From an uncultured Christensenellaceae bacterium (GTDB lineage Bacteria; Bacillota; Clostridia; Christensenellales; Pumilibacteraceae): a stretch of DNA of 64,000 bases. The notes beneath the pieces were generated by a model that saw only the letters and a list, made by a program, of their open reading frames with translations, was not told the DNA's origin and did not search any database. The position numbers were made by a program, and so were the translations under genes. Where the stretch lies: assembly GCA_910588155.1 (NCBI GenBank), contig CAJUPB010000004.1:83134-147133 (forward strand), in the 5' to 3' direction. Below, piece by piece: positions 8,167 to 16,530 of this stretch (the first letter of the stretch is position 1; each line of letters starts with the position of its first letter).

Positions 8167-8675
8167 AATATCGTTGTAAACTTGACGGGCTGTAAATAAG
8201 AATGGACGACGGTTAAGATAATTAAAATGATATAAATCTCGGAGAGATGTTCTATATGAAATTTCACTTTGTCGAGGATTAAAAATAATTCATTGGTCAT
8301 CTGTTTGACAAAATTTTTTTCTTCTTCCGTAAAATATGAGTCGTCGAATAGTTTTAAGCAATTAGCGATACAATGGTTATCTTTATACTGTGAGGGACAC
8401 ACTATATTTTTAATTAGCGTTTCAATGTAATGTTTGGATTTATTTGATAATAGTTGTATGTCGTCAGTAATATAAATTGCATCTTTACTAATTGTATATA
8501 AGTCACTGTTTATATAATTTCGTAAACTATAATACTTGTAACCGGTATATCTATTTATTCGTTTAAGACAAAATTTTTTAGATTTTGGCATAGCATTAGT
8601 TAAATACCTTTCCATAATCATATTGTCTATTTTATCACTTGCAATGAGAGCTTTTGCTCTTTTACTTTCAGACAT
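8136..8675 (-). CDS. Unknown protein of the AT-rich island
   Basis: The 179-residue product is basic at the N terminus and Ile/Lys/Asn-rich. No family is recognised. The ATG at 8675 lies seven bases after CGGAG and behind a good promoter, so expression is likely. The last 20-30 residues, after KVKFHIEHLSEIY, turn into a hydrophobic run and a basic tail that read like an out-of-frame end, supporting a frameshift into the frame of the next entry. It heads the operon that ends with the SLOG gene, and faces the XRE regulator gene back to back. Confidence 0.5.
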   Translation of the reverse strand: MSESKRAKALIASDKIDNMIMERYLTNAMPKSKKFCLKRINRYTGYKYYSLRNYINSDLYTISKDAIYITDDIQLLSNKSKHYIETLIKNIVCPSQYKDNHCIANCLKLFDDSYFTEEEKNFVKQMTNELFLILDKVKFHIEHLSEIYIILIILTVVHSYLQPVKFTTIFCKRKYAQVI

Positions 8676-8704
8676 ATAAAATCTCCGTAATTGACTATAA
8701 TTCC

Positions 8705-8733
8705 ACTATATTGCTTGTCAGTCAATTAGTCAA
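8705..8733 (-). promoter_or_regulatory. Promoter of the island operon
   Basis: Minus strand TTGACT (8728-8733), 17-base spacer, TATAGT (8705-8710). The short intergenic region is shared with the divergent XRE gene, a natural place for its operator. Confidence 0.75.
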
Positions 8734-8759
8734 GGTATTTAACGTATTAAAATATAGTT

Positions 8760-8966
8760 ATGGAATTTATTGATTTCGGAGTTAATTTAGCCAAAATACG
8801 AATGAAGTCGAATATATCGGCTTATGAATTAAGTTTGCGTATCGATAAAGACGCAAGCTATATTCACAAGGTTGAAAGCGGAAAAATCAACATTAGTTTG
8901 AAAACAATATTGAGAATTTGCGAGGAATTAAACATAGACCCCATTGAGTTATTCAAGACCGCATAA
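8760..8966 (+). CDS. XRE-family (Cro/CI) HTH regulator
   Basis: The 68-residue protein is a single helix-turn-helix domain: IRMKSNISAYELSLRIDKD (helices 1-2), ASYIHKVESGK (recognition helix) and ILRICEELNIDPIELF (helices 4-5), the classic Cro/CI order. With nothing but the DNA-binding domain it is probably a dimeric repressor. Its gene is divergent from the SLOG operon and lies 84 bases from that start, so control of the operon and of itself is the likely role. No Shine-Dalgarno site is visible before the ATG, which suggests a very short or absent leader. A terminator follows. Confidence 0.88.
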   Translation: MEFIDFGVNLAKIRMKSNISAYELSLRIDKDASYIHKVESGKINISLKTILRICEELNIDPIELFKTA

Positions 8967-8975
8967 ATAACAAAG

Positions 8976-9000
8976 ACCGTCGGTATTGCCGACGGTTTTT
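8976..9000 (+). terminator. Terminator of the XRE gene
   Basis: The perfect 8-bp stem ACCGTCGG/CCGACGGT with a five-base loop is followed by T residues. Confidence 0.85.
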
Positions 9001-9026
9001 CAGTTGAAGCATTTATTGTTTTTAAG

Positions 9027-9062
9027 TTGACAAATATTCGTCAAAAATGTTACTATTAGTAA
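9027..9062 (+). promoter_or_regulatory. Promoter with palindromic operator for padR operon
   Basis: TTGACA (9027-9032) is followed after 18 bases by a weak -10 (TACTAT). The -10 sits inside the perfect palindrome TTACTATTAGTAA (9050-9062), a plausible autoregulatory operator for the PadR protein encoded next. Confidence 0.55.
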
Positions 9063-9077
9063 TATCGGAGTGTGAAA

Positions 9078-9608
9078 ATGGAAAACATAATTTTAGGTTT
9101 ATTGCTATTGCAATCACGAACTATTTATCAATTGCGGAAGCGCATAAACGACGGTTTGAATTTAATGTACAGTTGCAGTACGGGCAGCATTCAGTCCGCC
9201 ATAAAGAAACTATTGCGACACGGATATATCGACATCGGCGAAGTCACGGAAAAAGGCAAGCTGAAAAAACTTTATGCGATAACAGACAGCGGTAAAAAAT
9301 GCTTTCACGACTGGTTATGCCGCCCCATAGGCAACGGCGCGACCAAAAATCCAGAACTGTCAAAAATATACTTTTTGGGCTTTGCCGAAAAAGAAACCCG
9401 CTTAAAACTAATCGAAAACCATATAGACGGTTTGAAGAAAATACTTTCGGATTTAAAAAAAATCTGCGATGACGGCGCAACGTTGCTTAACGAAAACAAA
9501 GATAACGACATATTTCGTTATCAACTGCAAACGGCAATATACGGACGCGATTTAATGAAATTCAATATAGAGTGGTACAACCGTTTATTAAAAAATATCG
9601 AGGAGTGA
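9078..9608 (+). CDS. PadR-family transcriptional regulator
   Basis: The 176-residue product has the PadR winged-helix domain in the first 85 residues: ENIILGLLLLQSRTIYQLRKRI, STGSIQSAIKKLLRHGYI and the wing KGKLKKLYAITDSGKKCF. A C-terminal helical dimerisation region (95-175) follows. PadR proteins usually repress an adjacent transporter or enzyme gene and respond to small hydrophobic molecules. I took the ATG at 9078, seven bases after CGGAG. The in-frame GTG at 9072 is too close to that site. An alpha/beta hydrolase gene follows after six bases, so it is the probable target and operon partner. Confidence 0.88.
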   Translation: MENIILGLLLLQSRTIYQLRKRINDGLNLMYSCSTGSIQSAIKKLLRHGYIDIGEVTEKGKLKKLYAITDSGKKCFHDWLCRPIGNGATKNPELSKIYFLGFAEKETRLKLIENHIDGLKKILSDLKKICDDGATLLNENKDNDIFRYQLQTAIYGRDLMKFNIEWYNRLLKNIEE

Positions 9609-9614
9609 TTCAAA

Positions 9615-10451
9615 ATGGAAAATTTATATCTCGACGACTCCCCTATTGCCTATTATATCGATAACACAGAGTGCAAGGAATGGCTTGTTTTTTTTCACGC
9701 CGCCTTTGTCGACCACAGAATGTTCGAAAAGCAATTCGATTATTTTTCGGGCAAATATAATTTGCTGGCAATCGATATTTTGGGACACGGAAATTCGATT
9801 CACGCAAAAAAGGGCGACAATATCGAAATGATGTCAGAATGGACGAACCGCATTTTGCAAAAGCACGATATTTCCGCCGCCCATTTTGTCGGCGTATCGC
9901 TGGGTTCGGTTTTCATACAAGACTTTGCCAACAAATACGAAAACAAAGTATTGTCGCTCTCCTGCTTCGGCGGCTATGACATCAACAATTTCGACGCCGC
10001 AAGACAAAAAGCCAATTCCAAAAGCCAAATGAAAATGATGTTAAAAGCATTGTTTTCCATTAAGTGGTTTTCGAAAGCAAATAAAAAAATTGCCGCATAT
10101 ACAAGCGAAGCGCAAACGGCATTTTACAATCTCAACATTCGATTCAAGAAAAGTTCGTTCAGGTATCTGTCAGGGCTGCAAAAACTTGTGAACAAATATC
10201 CCAAGAAGCAACGGCGATATGAATTGTCGGTGGGTTGCGGAGAACACGATATGCCCGCGGAAATCGAAATCGTAAACGAATGGGCGGAATATGAAAACTG
10301 CGACAAAACAATTTTCAAAGGCGCGGGACACTGCGTGAATATGGACGTACCGCAAGAATTCAATATCTGTCTGGAAACATTTTTGCGAAAATGCCGCGGC
10401 GAAAAGCTGCGTTTGAAACAAATCAAGGCAACGGCGGAATTGTCGCGTTGA
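9615..10451 (+). CDS. Alpha/beta hydrolase
   Basis: This 278-residue protein has the alpha/beta hydrolase fold: an oxyanion-strand VFFHAAF near residue 27, LGHGNS near 58, the nucleophile elbow GVSLGS near 95 (Ser97 or so), the acid in CGEHDMP near 212 and the catalytic His in GAGHCVN near 238. The triad is complete, so it is probably an active esterase or lipase-like enzyme, cytoplasmic since there is no signal peptide. The substrate is not predictable. It follows the PadR gene by six bases and ends in a short basic tail. The next 190 bases hold no gene. Confidence 0.85.
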   Translation: MENLYLDDSPIAYYIDNTECKEWLVFFHAAFVDHRMFEKQFDYFSGKYNLLAIDILGHGNSIHAKKGDNIEMMSEWTNRILQKHDISAAHFVGVSLGSVFIQDFANKYENKVLSLSCFGGYDINNFDAARQKANSKSQMKMMLKALFSIKWFSKANKKIAAYTSEAQTAFYNLNIRFKKSSFRYLSGLQKLVNKYPKKQRRYELSVGCGEHDMPAEIEIVNEWAEYENCDKTIFKGAGHCVNMDVPQEFNICLETFLRKCRGEKLRLKQIKATAELSR

Positions 10452-10587
10452 TTTTTCGGTGTCTGTTTTTCTTGCCCGTTTGCATACTGTCTGTTTTGCA
10501 CTTCAAAAAAGCAACGACGCTCGACGATAAACAAACCAATCTCTTGCCGCATAAACGCCTCATCGAAATTTCGAATCGAATTTCGGG

Positions 10588-10616
10588 TTGCCTTTATTTC
10601 CCGTCTGTGATATAAT
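10588..10616 (+). promoter_or_regulatory. Promoter of the GNAT gene with upstream palindromes
   Basis: TTGCCT (10588-10593), 17-base spacer, TATAAT (10611-10616). Just upstream, 10564-10585 holds two similar palindromic motifs (CGAAATTTCG and CGAATTTCG) that could be an activator or repressor site. Confidence 0.65.
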
Positions 10617-10645
10617 ATAGCAAAAACCCATTAAAGGCGGCAAAT

Positions 10646-11104
10646 ATGAATACGGCAAACATCGAAATCAAAAACATAACAAATGCGGACAGAAGCGCGG
10701 TTCTCGATATGATGGAGCAGTTATACTATTCTCCGGCAGTTTTGACGGACACTCCGCGCCGAGTTTTACAAAAGTGTCTTGACGACGCGATAAGGGGCTT
10801 GCCGCAAATCGAAGGTTACGTTTTGAAAGCGGACGGAGAATATGCGGGATATTCTCTCGTCGCAAAGGGTTATACCACGGAGTTCGGCGGCATTTGCATA
10901 CAAATCGAAGACTTATTCGTTCTCCCCGCTCACCGCGGCAAAAGCATCGGCACCGCGTTTTTACGGTTTATCGAAGACAAGTACAGAGGCGAAGCCGCTC
11001 TTCTGCGTCTGGAAGTCGAACCGTCAAACGCAAATGCGCTCGCGCTGTACAAAAAATGCGGGTTTAACGAGCTTCCGTACACGGAAATGATAAAGAAGTT
11101 ATAA
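10646..11104 (+). CDS. GNAT-family N-acetyltransferase
   Basis: The 152-residue product has the Gcn5-related acetyltransferase layout: a beta strand with IEDLFVLPAHRGKSIGTAFL (about residues 88-107), where the Arg/Gly-rich turn is the acetyl-CoA pyrophosphate loop, and LRLEVEPSNANALALYKKCGF (about 120-140), the motif B/helix ending. It transfers acetyl from acetyl-CoA to an unknown amine. It stands as a single transcription unit between two promoters. Confidence 0.9.
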   Translation: MNTANIEIKNITNADRSAVLDMMEQLYYSPAVLTDTPRRVLQKCLDDAIRGLPQIEGYVLKADGEYAGYSLVAKGYTTEFGGICIQIEDLFVLPAHRGKSIGTAFLRFIEDKYRGEAALLRLEVEPSNANALALYKKCGFNELPYTEMIKKL

Positions 11105-11124
11105 GGCGGCGTTCCATTGTTTAA

Positions 11125-11153
11125 TTGACAAAAGCGGCACGGTTTGTTATACT
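11125..11153 (+). promoter_or_regulatory. Promoter of the CoA-dehydratase activase gene
   Basis: TTGACA (11125-11130), 17-base spacer, TATACT (11148-11153), about 30 bases before the ATG. Confidence 0.85.
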
Positions 11154-11184
11154 TGTTTCAAGTATAAATTCAAAGGAACATTCA

Positions 11185-14100
11185 ATGAAGAAATATTCTA
11201 TCGGTTTGGACGTAGGTTCTACGACAATAAAGACAGCCGTCATCGATAACCAAGGCAATTTGCTTTATTCGAGCTATGAACGGCACTACTCCGACATCAA
11301 AGCCACGCTTGCAAAAGTGCTGAAAAACGTGCTGACAAAGTACGATGATTTTTCATTGTGCGTGACGGGAAGCGGCGGCATATCGGTTTCGCAGTGGTTG
11401 GAAATTCCGTTCGTTCAGGAAGTTATCGCGGGCGTGGAAGCCATCAAGCGTCTCATACCGCAAACCGACGTCGCAATAGAGCTCGGCGGCGAGGACGCAA
11501 AAATAACTTACATAAAAGGCGGCTTGGAACAGCGTATGAACGGCACCTGCGCGGGCGGCACGGGCGCGTTTATCGACCAAATGGCGAGCCTGCTCGGCAC
11601 AGATGCGTCGGGTCTGAACGAGCTTGCCAAACAGTCCACCATTATCTACCCCATTGCCTCGCGCTGCGGCGTGTTTGCCAAGTCCGACATTCAGCCGCTT
11701 ATCAACGACGGCGCGAAAAAAGCCGACATAGCCGCCTCTGTTTTTCAGTCGGTGGTCAATCAGACGATTTCCGGCCTTGCGTGCGGCAAGCCGATTAAAG
11801 GCAAGGTCGCGTTCTTGGGCGGACCGTTGCACTTTCTGACGGAACTCGGAAAGCGTTTCACGGAAACATTACAACCCGAATCTGCGATATTTCCCGAAAA
11901 CTCGCAGGTGTTCAACGCAATAGGCGCGGCATATTCCTCGGACAAGGTATTCGACTCGAAAGAGCTGCTCAAAAAGGTGGACAAACTGTCTGCCCTCGAC
12001 GTCAAAGAGGTGGAGCGTCTGCCAGCCCTGTTTGACTCACCCGAACAATTGGAAGCGTTCAGAGCCAGACACGCAAAAACGAAAATAAAATTTTCCGACA
12101 TAAAGACGCACAAAGGCGTTTGTTTTATGGGTATCGACGCCGGTTCCACCACAACGAAAGTTGCGCTTATCGACGACGACGGCGGTCTGTTATACTCCTA
12201 TTACGGCAGCAACAGCGGCGACCCGTTGGCAACGGTCACGTCCGTCCTGAAAGAGATTTACTCGCTTATGCCGAAAGATGCGTTTATCGGCAGAGCCACG
12301 GTCACGGGGTACGGCGAGCAACTCATAAAGACGGCTTTGAATCTCGACGACGGTGAAATCGAAACTATGGCGCACCAGACGGCTGCGGGATATATACTCC
12401 CCGGCGTGGAGTTTGTTCTCGACATCGGCGGACAGGATATGAAATGTCTGAAAATCAAGAACGGCGTCATTCACGACATATTGCTGAACGAAGCGTGTTC
12501 GTCGGGCTGCGGCTCGTTCATAGAAACGTTTGCGTCTGCCCTCGGAATGAGTGCGGAAGAATTCGCAAAAAAAGGTTTGGAATCTACTTCCCCCGTCGAC
12601 CTCGGTTCGCGCTGTACGGTGTTTATGAACTCCCGCGTCAAGCAGGCACAGAAAGAGGGCGCGTCGGTTGCAGACATATCGGCGGGTCTCGCCTACTCCG
12701 TCGTCAAGAACGCTTTATTTAAGGTAATCAAGATGCGCGACAGCTCGCAGATGGGCGAAAGAATTATCGTTCAGGGCGGCACGTTCCTAAACGAATCGGT
12801 GCTGCGAGCATTCGAACTCATATCGGGAAGAGAGGTTGTCAGACCCGACCAAGCCGGTCTTATGGGCGCATACGGGTGTGCTCTTATCAGCCGCAAAAAC
12901 TACGACGGTATAAAGAGCGGAATCAAGACTGCGCAGGAGCTGGGCGGCTTTACCGCCGTCAAAAGCAATCGCCGTTGCGAAAAGTGCGGCAATCACTGTC
13001 TTTTGACTATCACGAAGTTCTCCGACGGAAGAGAATTTATCACGAACAACCGCTGCGAACGCGGTGCCGGAAAAGAGACGGAAAAGAAGGTTCTGCCTCC
13101 CAATCTGTTTGCCTTTAAATACAAGCGGCTTTTTTCGTATTACAAGCCGACGGAGCTTAAAGACGCAAAGCGCGGAGTCGTCGGAATTCCCCGCGTTTTG
13201 AATCTATACGAGAACTATCCGTTTTGGTTTACTCTCTTCACGCGGCTCGGCTATCGCGTGGAGCTTTCTCCGCGCTCGTCCCGCGACATATACAATCTCG
13301 GCATCGACACTATGCCTTCGGAGTCGGTGTGCTATCCAGCAAAATTGGTGCACGGACACATCACAGCTTTGGTAAACAAGGGCGTAAATTTCATTTTCTA
13401 TCCCTGTCTGCCGTATGAGCTTATCGAGGACGAAAGCGCGAACAATCACTACAACTGCCCCATCGTATCCACCTATCCAGAAGTCATAAAAAACAATATG
13501 GACGAAATATTCGGCGACAAGGTCGTGTTCAAGGCGCCCTTTCTGCCCTTTTCCAACCCTGCCAGAATGGCGGAGCGTTTGGGCGAAGAGCTTCCCGACA
13601 TACCGAAAGGAGAAATCAAAAAAGCCGTCAAAGCCGCCTATGCGGAAGTCGAGCGTTTCAAGAGCGACATACGCAAAGAGGGCGAAAGAGTCATAAAAGA
13701 GCTTAACGAAAGCGGCGGACAAGGCATTGTTCTTGCGGGACGGCCGTATCACGTAGACCCCGAAATTAACCACGGTATACCCGAAATGATAAACTCCTAC
13801 GGCTTTGCCGTGCTGACGGAAGACAGCGTTTCCCATCTCGACAGAGTGGAACGTCCGATACGCGTGGTTGACCAATGGATGTATCATTCTCGGTTGTACA
13901 GCGCGGCGAACTACGTACGCAAAACAGACAATCTCGAACTCGTGCAGTTAAATTCTTTCGGCTGCGGTTTGGATGCGGTCACGACCGACCAAGTTCAGGA
14001 GCTTTTGGAAGAAGCAAACAAGCTGTATACGGTACTTAAAATCGACGAGGTCAACAACCTCGGTGCGGCGAGAATTCGCGTGCGCTCGCTTATAGCCGTG

Positions 14101-15492
14101 CTCAACGAACGGCGTTTGAAGGACATACACGCGCTTGCAAAACTGCCGCCTCCTGCCGAAAGAGTGATTTTCACTCCCGAAATGCGTGCAAAATACACGA
14201 TTATCGCGCCGCAAATCTCCCCCATTCATTTGCGCATTCTGCAAGAGGCTTTAAACAGCTACGGATACAATCTCGAAGTTTTACCGGAGTCGCCCACGGC
14301 GGTGGACACGGGCTTGAAATACGTAAACAACGATGCGTGCTATCCGACCATACTGACCGTCGGGCAAATCATAGACGCGCTTTTGTCGGGCAAATACGAC
14401 GTCAACCGCACGGCGGTTATACTCACGCAGACCGGCGGAGGCTGCCGCGCCACAAACTACATAGCTATGCTGCGCAAAGCTCTGCGGCAAACCAATATGG
14501 CACAGGTTCCCGTCATATCGCTGAACTTTGTCGGTATGGAGAAAAACCCCGGGTTTAAGCTGTCGGTTCCGCTCGTGCTGTCTATGGTTCACGGTCTTTT
14601 GTACGGCGATTTGCTTATGCGGTGTCTGTATAAAGTGCGCCCGTACGAAAAAGTCGAGGGCAGCGCAAATGAGCTGTACGAAAAGTGGAACGGCATTATT
14701 TGCGAGGATATGAAACACCGCAAAAACAACTTCAAAAAATATGCGCCGCAAATCGTCAAAGAATTCGGCGAACTGCCCGTAACCGACGAAATACGTCCGA
14801 GGGTGGGAATCGTCGGCGAAATACTCGTTAAGTTCCACCCCGTCGCAAACAATCAAGCCGTATCTTTGATAGAACGTGAGGGCGGCGAAGCAGTGGTCCC
14901 CGACCTTCTCGACTTCTTTATGTACAATATGTACAACGCCACGACGAAATACGAGATTTTGGACGGTACCAAAACCAAAAAACTCGTAAACAACCTCGGA
15001 ATATGGTTTGTGGAAAAACTGCGGAAGCCTATGACAAAAGCTCTCAAAGGCACGAAATTCGGAGCGCCTACGCACATAGCCAAGATGGCGAAGTTGGCAA
15101 AACGCGTCGTATCCCCTGCGAATATGAGCGGCGAGGGTTGGTTTTTGACGGCGGAAATGCTGGAACTCATAGAGAGCGGCGTCGGTAATATAATCTGTAT
15201 GCAACCGTTTGCCTGTCTGCCGAATCACGTCACCGGCAAGGGCGTTATGAAAGAAATCAAGAAACAAAACCCGACCGCAAACATAGTCGCCGTGGACTAC
15301 GACCCCGGCGCGAGCGAGGTAAACCAAATCAACCGCATAAAACTTATGATGAGCGTTGCGTTCTCCAACCTCAAAGGAGAAAATGCGGAAACTTTAATGC
15401 TTACCGATTCGGAGGAAAAGCCGAGCGTCGGCTGCAATACCTGCTCTTCGCAAGAAGCTTTGCCGGAAGCCGCGGCAACAAAGGACAAGTAA
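11185..15492 (+). CDS. Large 2-hydroxyacyl-CoA dehydratase activase-related protein
   Basis: The 1,435-residue protein joins two ATPase domains of the BadF/BadG/BcrA/BcrD (ASKHA) family to an activase-related and HgdB-like C-terminal half. Domain 1 (1-260) has GLDVGSTTIKTAVID and the Cys motifs NGTCAGGTGAFI and SRCGVFAKSD that hold the bridging [4Fe-4S] cluster in known activators. Domain 2 (about 315-580) repeats this with MGIDAGSTTTKVALID, EACSSGCGSFIE and SRCTVFMNSR. The rest carries conserved Cys-containing loops. Activators of this class use ATP to fire a low-potential electron into 2-hydroxyacyl-CoA dehydratases. The fused giant type is widespread in anaerobic Firmicutes, but its substrate is not settled. 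I chose ATG 11185 for the AAAGGAA site six bases upstream. No separate dehydratase gene is near. Confidence 0.88.
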   Translation: MKKYSIGLDVGSTTIKTAVIDNQGNLLYSSYERHYSDIKATLAKVLKNVLTKYDDFSLCVTGSGGISVSQWLEIPFVQEVIAGVEAIKRLIPQTDVAIELGGEDAKITYIKGGLEQRMNGTCAGGTGAFIDQMASLLGTDASGLNELAKQSTIIYPIASRCGVFAKSDIQPLINDGAKKADIAASVFQSVVNQTISGLACGKPIKGKVAFLGGPLHFLTELGKRFTETLQPESAIFPENSQVFNAIGAAYSSDKVFDSKELLKKVDKLSALDVKEVERLPALFDSPEQLEAFRARHAKTKIKFSDIKTHKGVCFMGIDAGSTTTKVALIDDDGGLLYSYYGSNSGDPLATVTSVLKEIYSLMPKDAFIGRATVTGYGEQLIKTALNLDDGEIETMAHQTAAGYILPGVEFVLDIGGQDMKCLKIKNGVIHDILLNEACSSGCGSFIETFASALGMSAEEFAKKGLESTSPVDLGSRCTVFMNSRVKQAQKEGASVADISAGLAYSVVKNALFKVIKMRDSSQMGERIIVQGGTFLNESVLRAFELISGREVVRPDQAGLMGAYGCALISRKNYDGIKSGIKTAQELGGFTAVKSNRRCEKCGNHCLLTITKFSDGREFITNNRCERGAGKETEKKVLPPNLFAFKYKRLFSYYKPTELKDAKRGVVGIPRVLNLYENYPFWFTLFTRLGYRVELSPRSSRDIYNLGIDTMPSESVCYPAKLVHGHITALVNKGVNFIFYPCLPYELIEDESANNHYNCPIVSTYPEVIKNNMDEIFGDKVVFKAPFLPFSNPARMAERLGEELPDIPKGEIKKAVKAAYAEVERFKSDIRKEGERVIKELNESGGQGIVLAGRPYHVDPEINHGIPEMINSYGFAVLTEDSVSHLDRVERPIRVVDQWMYHSRLYSAANYVRKTDNLELVQLNSFGCGLDAVTTDQVQELLEEANKLYTVLKIDEVNNLGAARIRVRSLIAVLNERRLKDIHALAKLPPPAERVIFTPEMRAKYTIIAPQISPIHLRILQEALNSYGYNLEVLPESPTAVDTGLKYVNNDACYPTILTVGQIIDALLSGKYDVNRTAVILTQTGGGCRATNYIAMLRKALRQTNMAQVPVISLNFVGMEKNPGFKLSVPLVLSMVHGLLYGDLLMRCLYKVRPYEKVEGSANELYEKWNGIICEDMKHRKNNFKKYAPQIVKEFGELPVTDEIRPRVGIVGEILVKFHPVANNQAVSLIEREGGEAVVPDLLDFFMYNMYNATTKYEILDGTKTKKLVNNLGIWFVEKLRKPMTKALKGTKFGAPTHIAKMAKLAKRVVSPANMSGEGWFLTAEMLELIESGVGNIICMQPFACLPNHVTGKGVMKEIKKQNPTANIVAVDYDPGASEVNQINRIKLMMSVAFSNLKGENAETLMLTDSEEKPSVGCNTCSSQEALPEAAATKDK

Positions 15493-15510
15493 CGGACCGA
15501 AATATCAAAA

Positions 15511-15540
15511 AACCGCTTCTGCAACGGAAGCGGTTTTTTT
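15511..15540 (+). terminator. Terminator of the activase gene
   Basis: AACCGCTTC/GAAGCGGTT stem (15511-15519, 15527-15535) is followed by a T run. The convergent amidohydrolase gene ends at 15566. Confidence 0.85.
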
Positions 15541-15565
15541 CTGTTTGCTCGAAAAAGCTCTGCAA

Positions 15566-16351
15566 TCATTTCAGCAGTCTTTCGGCATTTTTATAAAAAA
15601 TCATTTCCAGCGTCTGCCTGTCGCTTACGAACGAACGCATTTCTTCGACTTCCGTCTTTTGCTCCTGCCAAGGGGCGTCGGTGCCGAAAAGTATTTTATC
15701 CCTGCCGTGGCGGTCTATGAACTCGTCGATTTTTCTATGCGAAAGGAACTTAAACCCGAAAGACGTATCCACGAACACATTTTTTCCGACGACGTATTCG
15801 AACACGTCGTCCGTCATACCCTGACCGCCGAGGTGCGCGCCGACAATTTTCGCTCCGCAAAAGTCTCCCGCAAAATCGGCGAACATCTTCGGCGAACACA
15901 TATAGTTTTCACGCAGCACGAGGTCGTGTCCGCAATGAAAAATCATTGTCAAATCTTCTCTTGCAATCGCCTCGTACAGCGGGTACACTCTTTTGTCGTT
16001 CACGGCAAAACCCTGATAGTCGGGGTGAAATTTTATCCCCTTTATCCCGCATTTTTTCAATCTTTCTATTTCACTTTTGAAATCGGCGAAATCGGGATGA
16101 ATCGAACCGAAAGAAACGATGCCGTCGCCGTTCGACTCGACAGCCCAATCGTTGACGCTTTTAGTCTGGCGGGGATTGGTGGCAATATTGCACACAACCG
16201 AGACATCTATGCCTGCCCGTTTCATAGACGCTTTGAGACCGCCGAGCGTACCGTCGGAATGCGGCGGATACAGCGAACCCTGCATCAGGTTTTGCATTGC
16301 TTTCGGCGCAAGCGCATCATTGAAACAATGAGTATGAAAATCTATAATCAT
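15566..16351 (-). CDS. Amidohydrolase-2 family metal-dependent hydrolase
   Basis: The 261-residue product has the TIM-barrel amidohydrolase signature: IDFHTHCFND at the N terminus (first metal-binding His pair), IFHCGHD near 135, GAHLGGQ near 170 (His ligands) and FGTDAPWQEQ near 220 (catalytic Asp). Members of this group hydrolyse or decarboxylate small carbonyl compounds. The substrate cannot be told. I took the ATG at 16351 because the sequence from there matches the family start, with AGGAG 11 bases before it. The reading frame extends to a GTG at 16375 without a site. It is a lone gene convergent with the activase. Confidence 0.82.
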   Translation of the reverse strand: MIIDFHTHCFNDALAPKAMQNLMQGSLYPPHSDGTLGGLKASMKRAGIDVSVVCNIATNPRQTKSVNDWAVESNGDGIVSFGSIHPDFADFKSEIERLKKCGIKGIKFHPDYQGFAVNDKRVYPLYEAIAREDLTMIFHCGHDLVLRENYMCSPKMFADFAGDFCGAKIVGAHLGGQGMTDDVFEYVVGKNVFVDTSFGFKFLSHRKIDEFIDRHGRDKILFGTDAPWQEQKTEVEEMRSFVSDRQTLEMIFYKNAERLLK

Positions 16352-16449
16352 TTTTGGTTGCGCTCCTTTCGCCACGATAACATTGTACTACATTATTCTT
16401 TCCGCGGTCAAGCGACTCGCGAAAAGTTTTCGTTTGGAGTGTTCAACGG

Positions 16450-16478
16450 TTGACTAAAAACGCAAATTGCTCTATAAT
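16450..16478 (+). promoter_or_regulatory. Promoter of purA
   Basis: TTGACT (16450-16455), 17-base spacer, TATAAT (16473-16478). The roughly 45-base leader contains a small hairpin (GTTCG/CGAAC). I see no purine riboswitch. Confidence 0.85.
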
Positions 16479-16530
16479 GGTAGGGTGTTCGTTTTTATAT
16501 CGAACAAAACATTTTCGGAGGATATTACTT

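Larger units (their letters stand above)
7206..9060. other. AT-rich accessory island next to tRNA-Leu
   Basis: From just after the tRNA terminator to about 9060 the DNA is visibly more AT-rich than the flanks. It carries genes typical of variable DNA: a SLOG protein, two unknown frames that may be one broken gene, and an XRE regulator. Positions 7206-7409 hold no gene I can support. I looked for a second copy of the tRNA 3' end to the right and saw none, and there is no integrase. The island is therefore a remnant or came by another route. Confidence 0.5.

Noticed and set aside
7132..9060. att direct repeat of the tRNA-Leu 3' end
   Set aside because: I compared the last 20 bases of the tRNA with the island's right side and found no copy.
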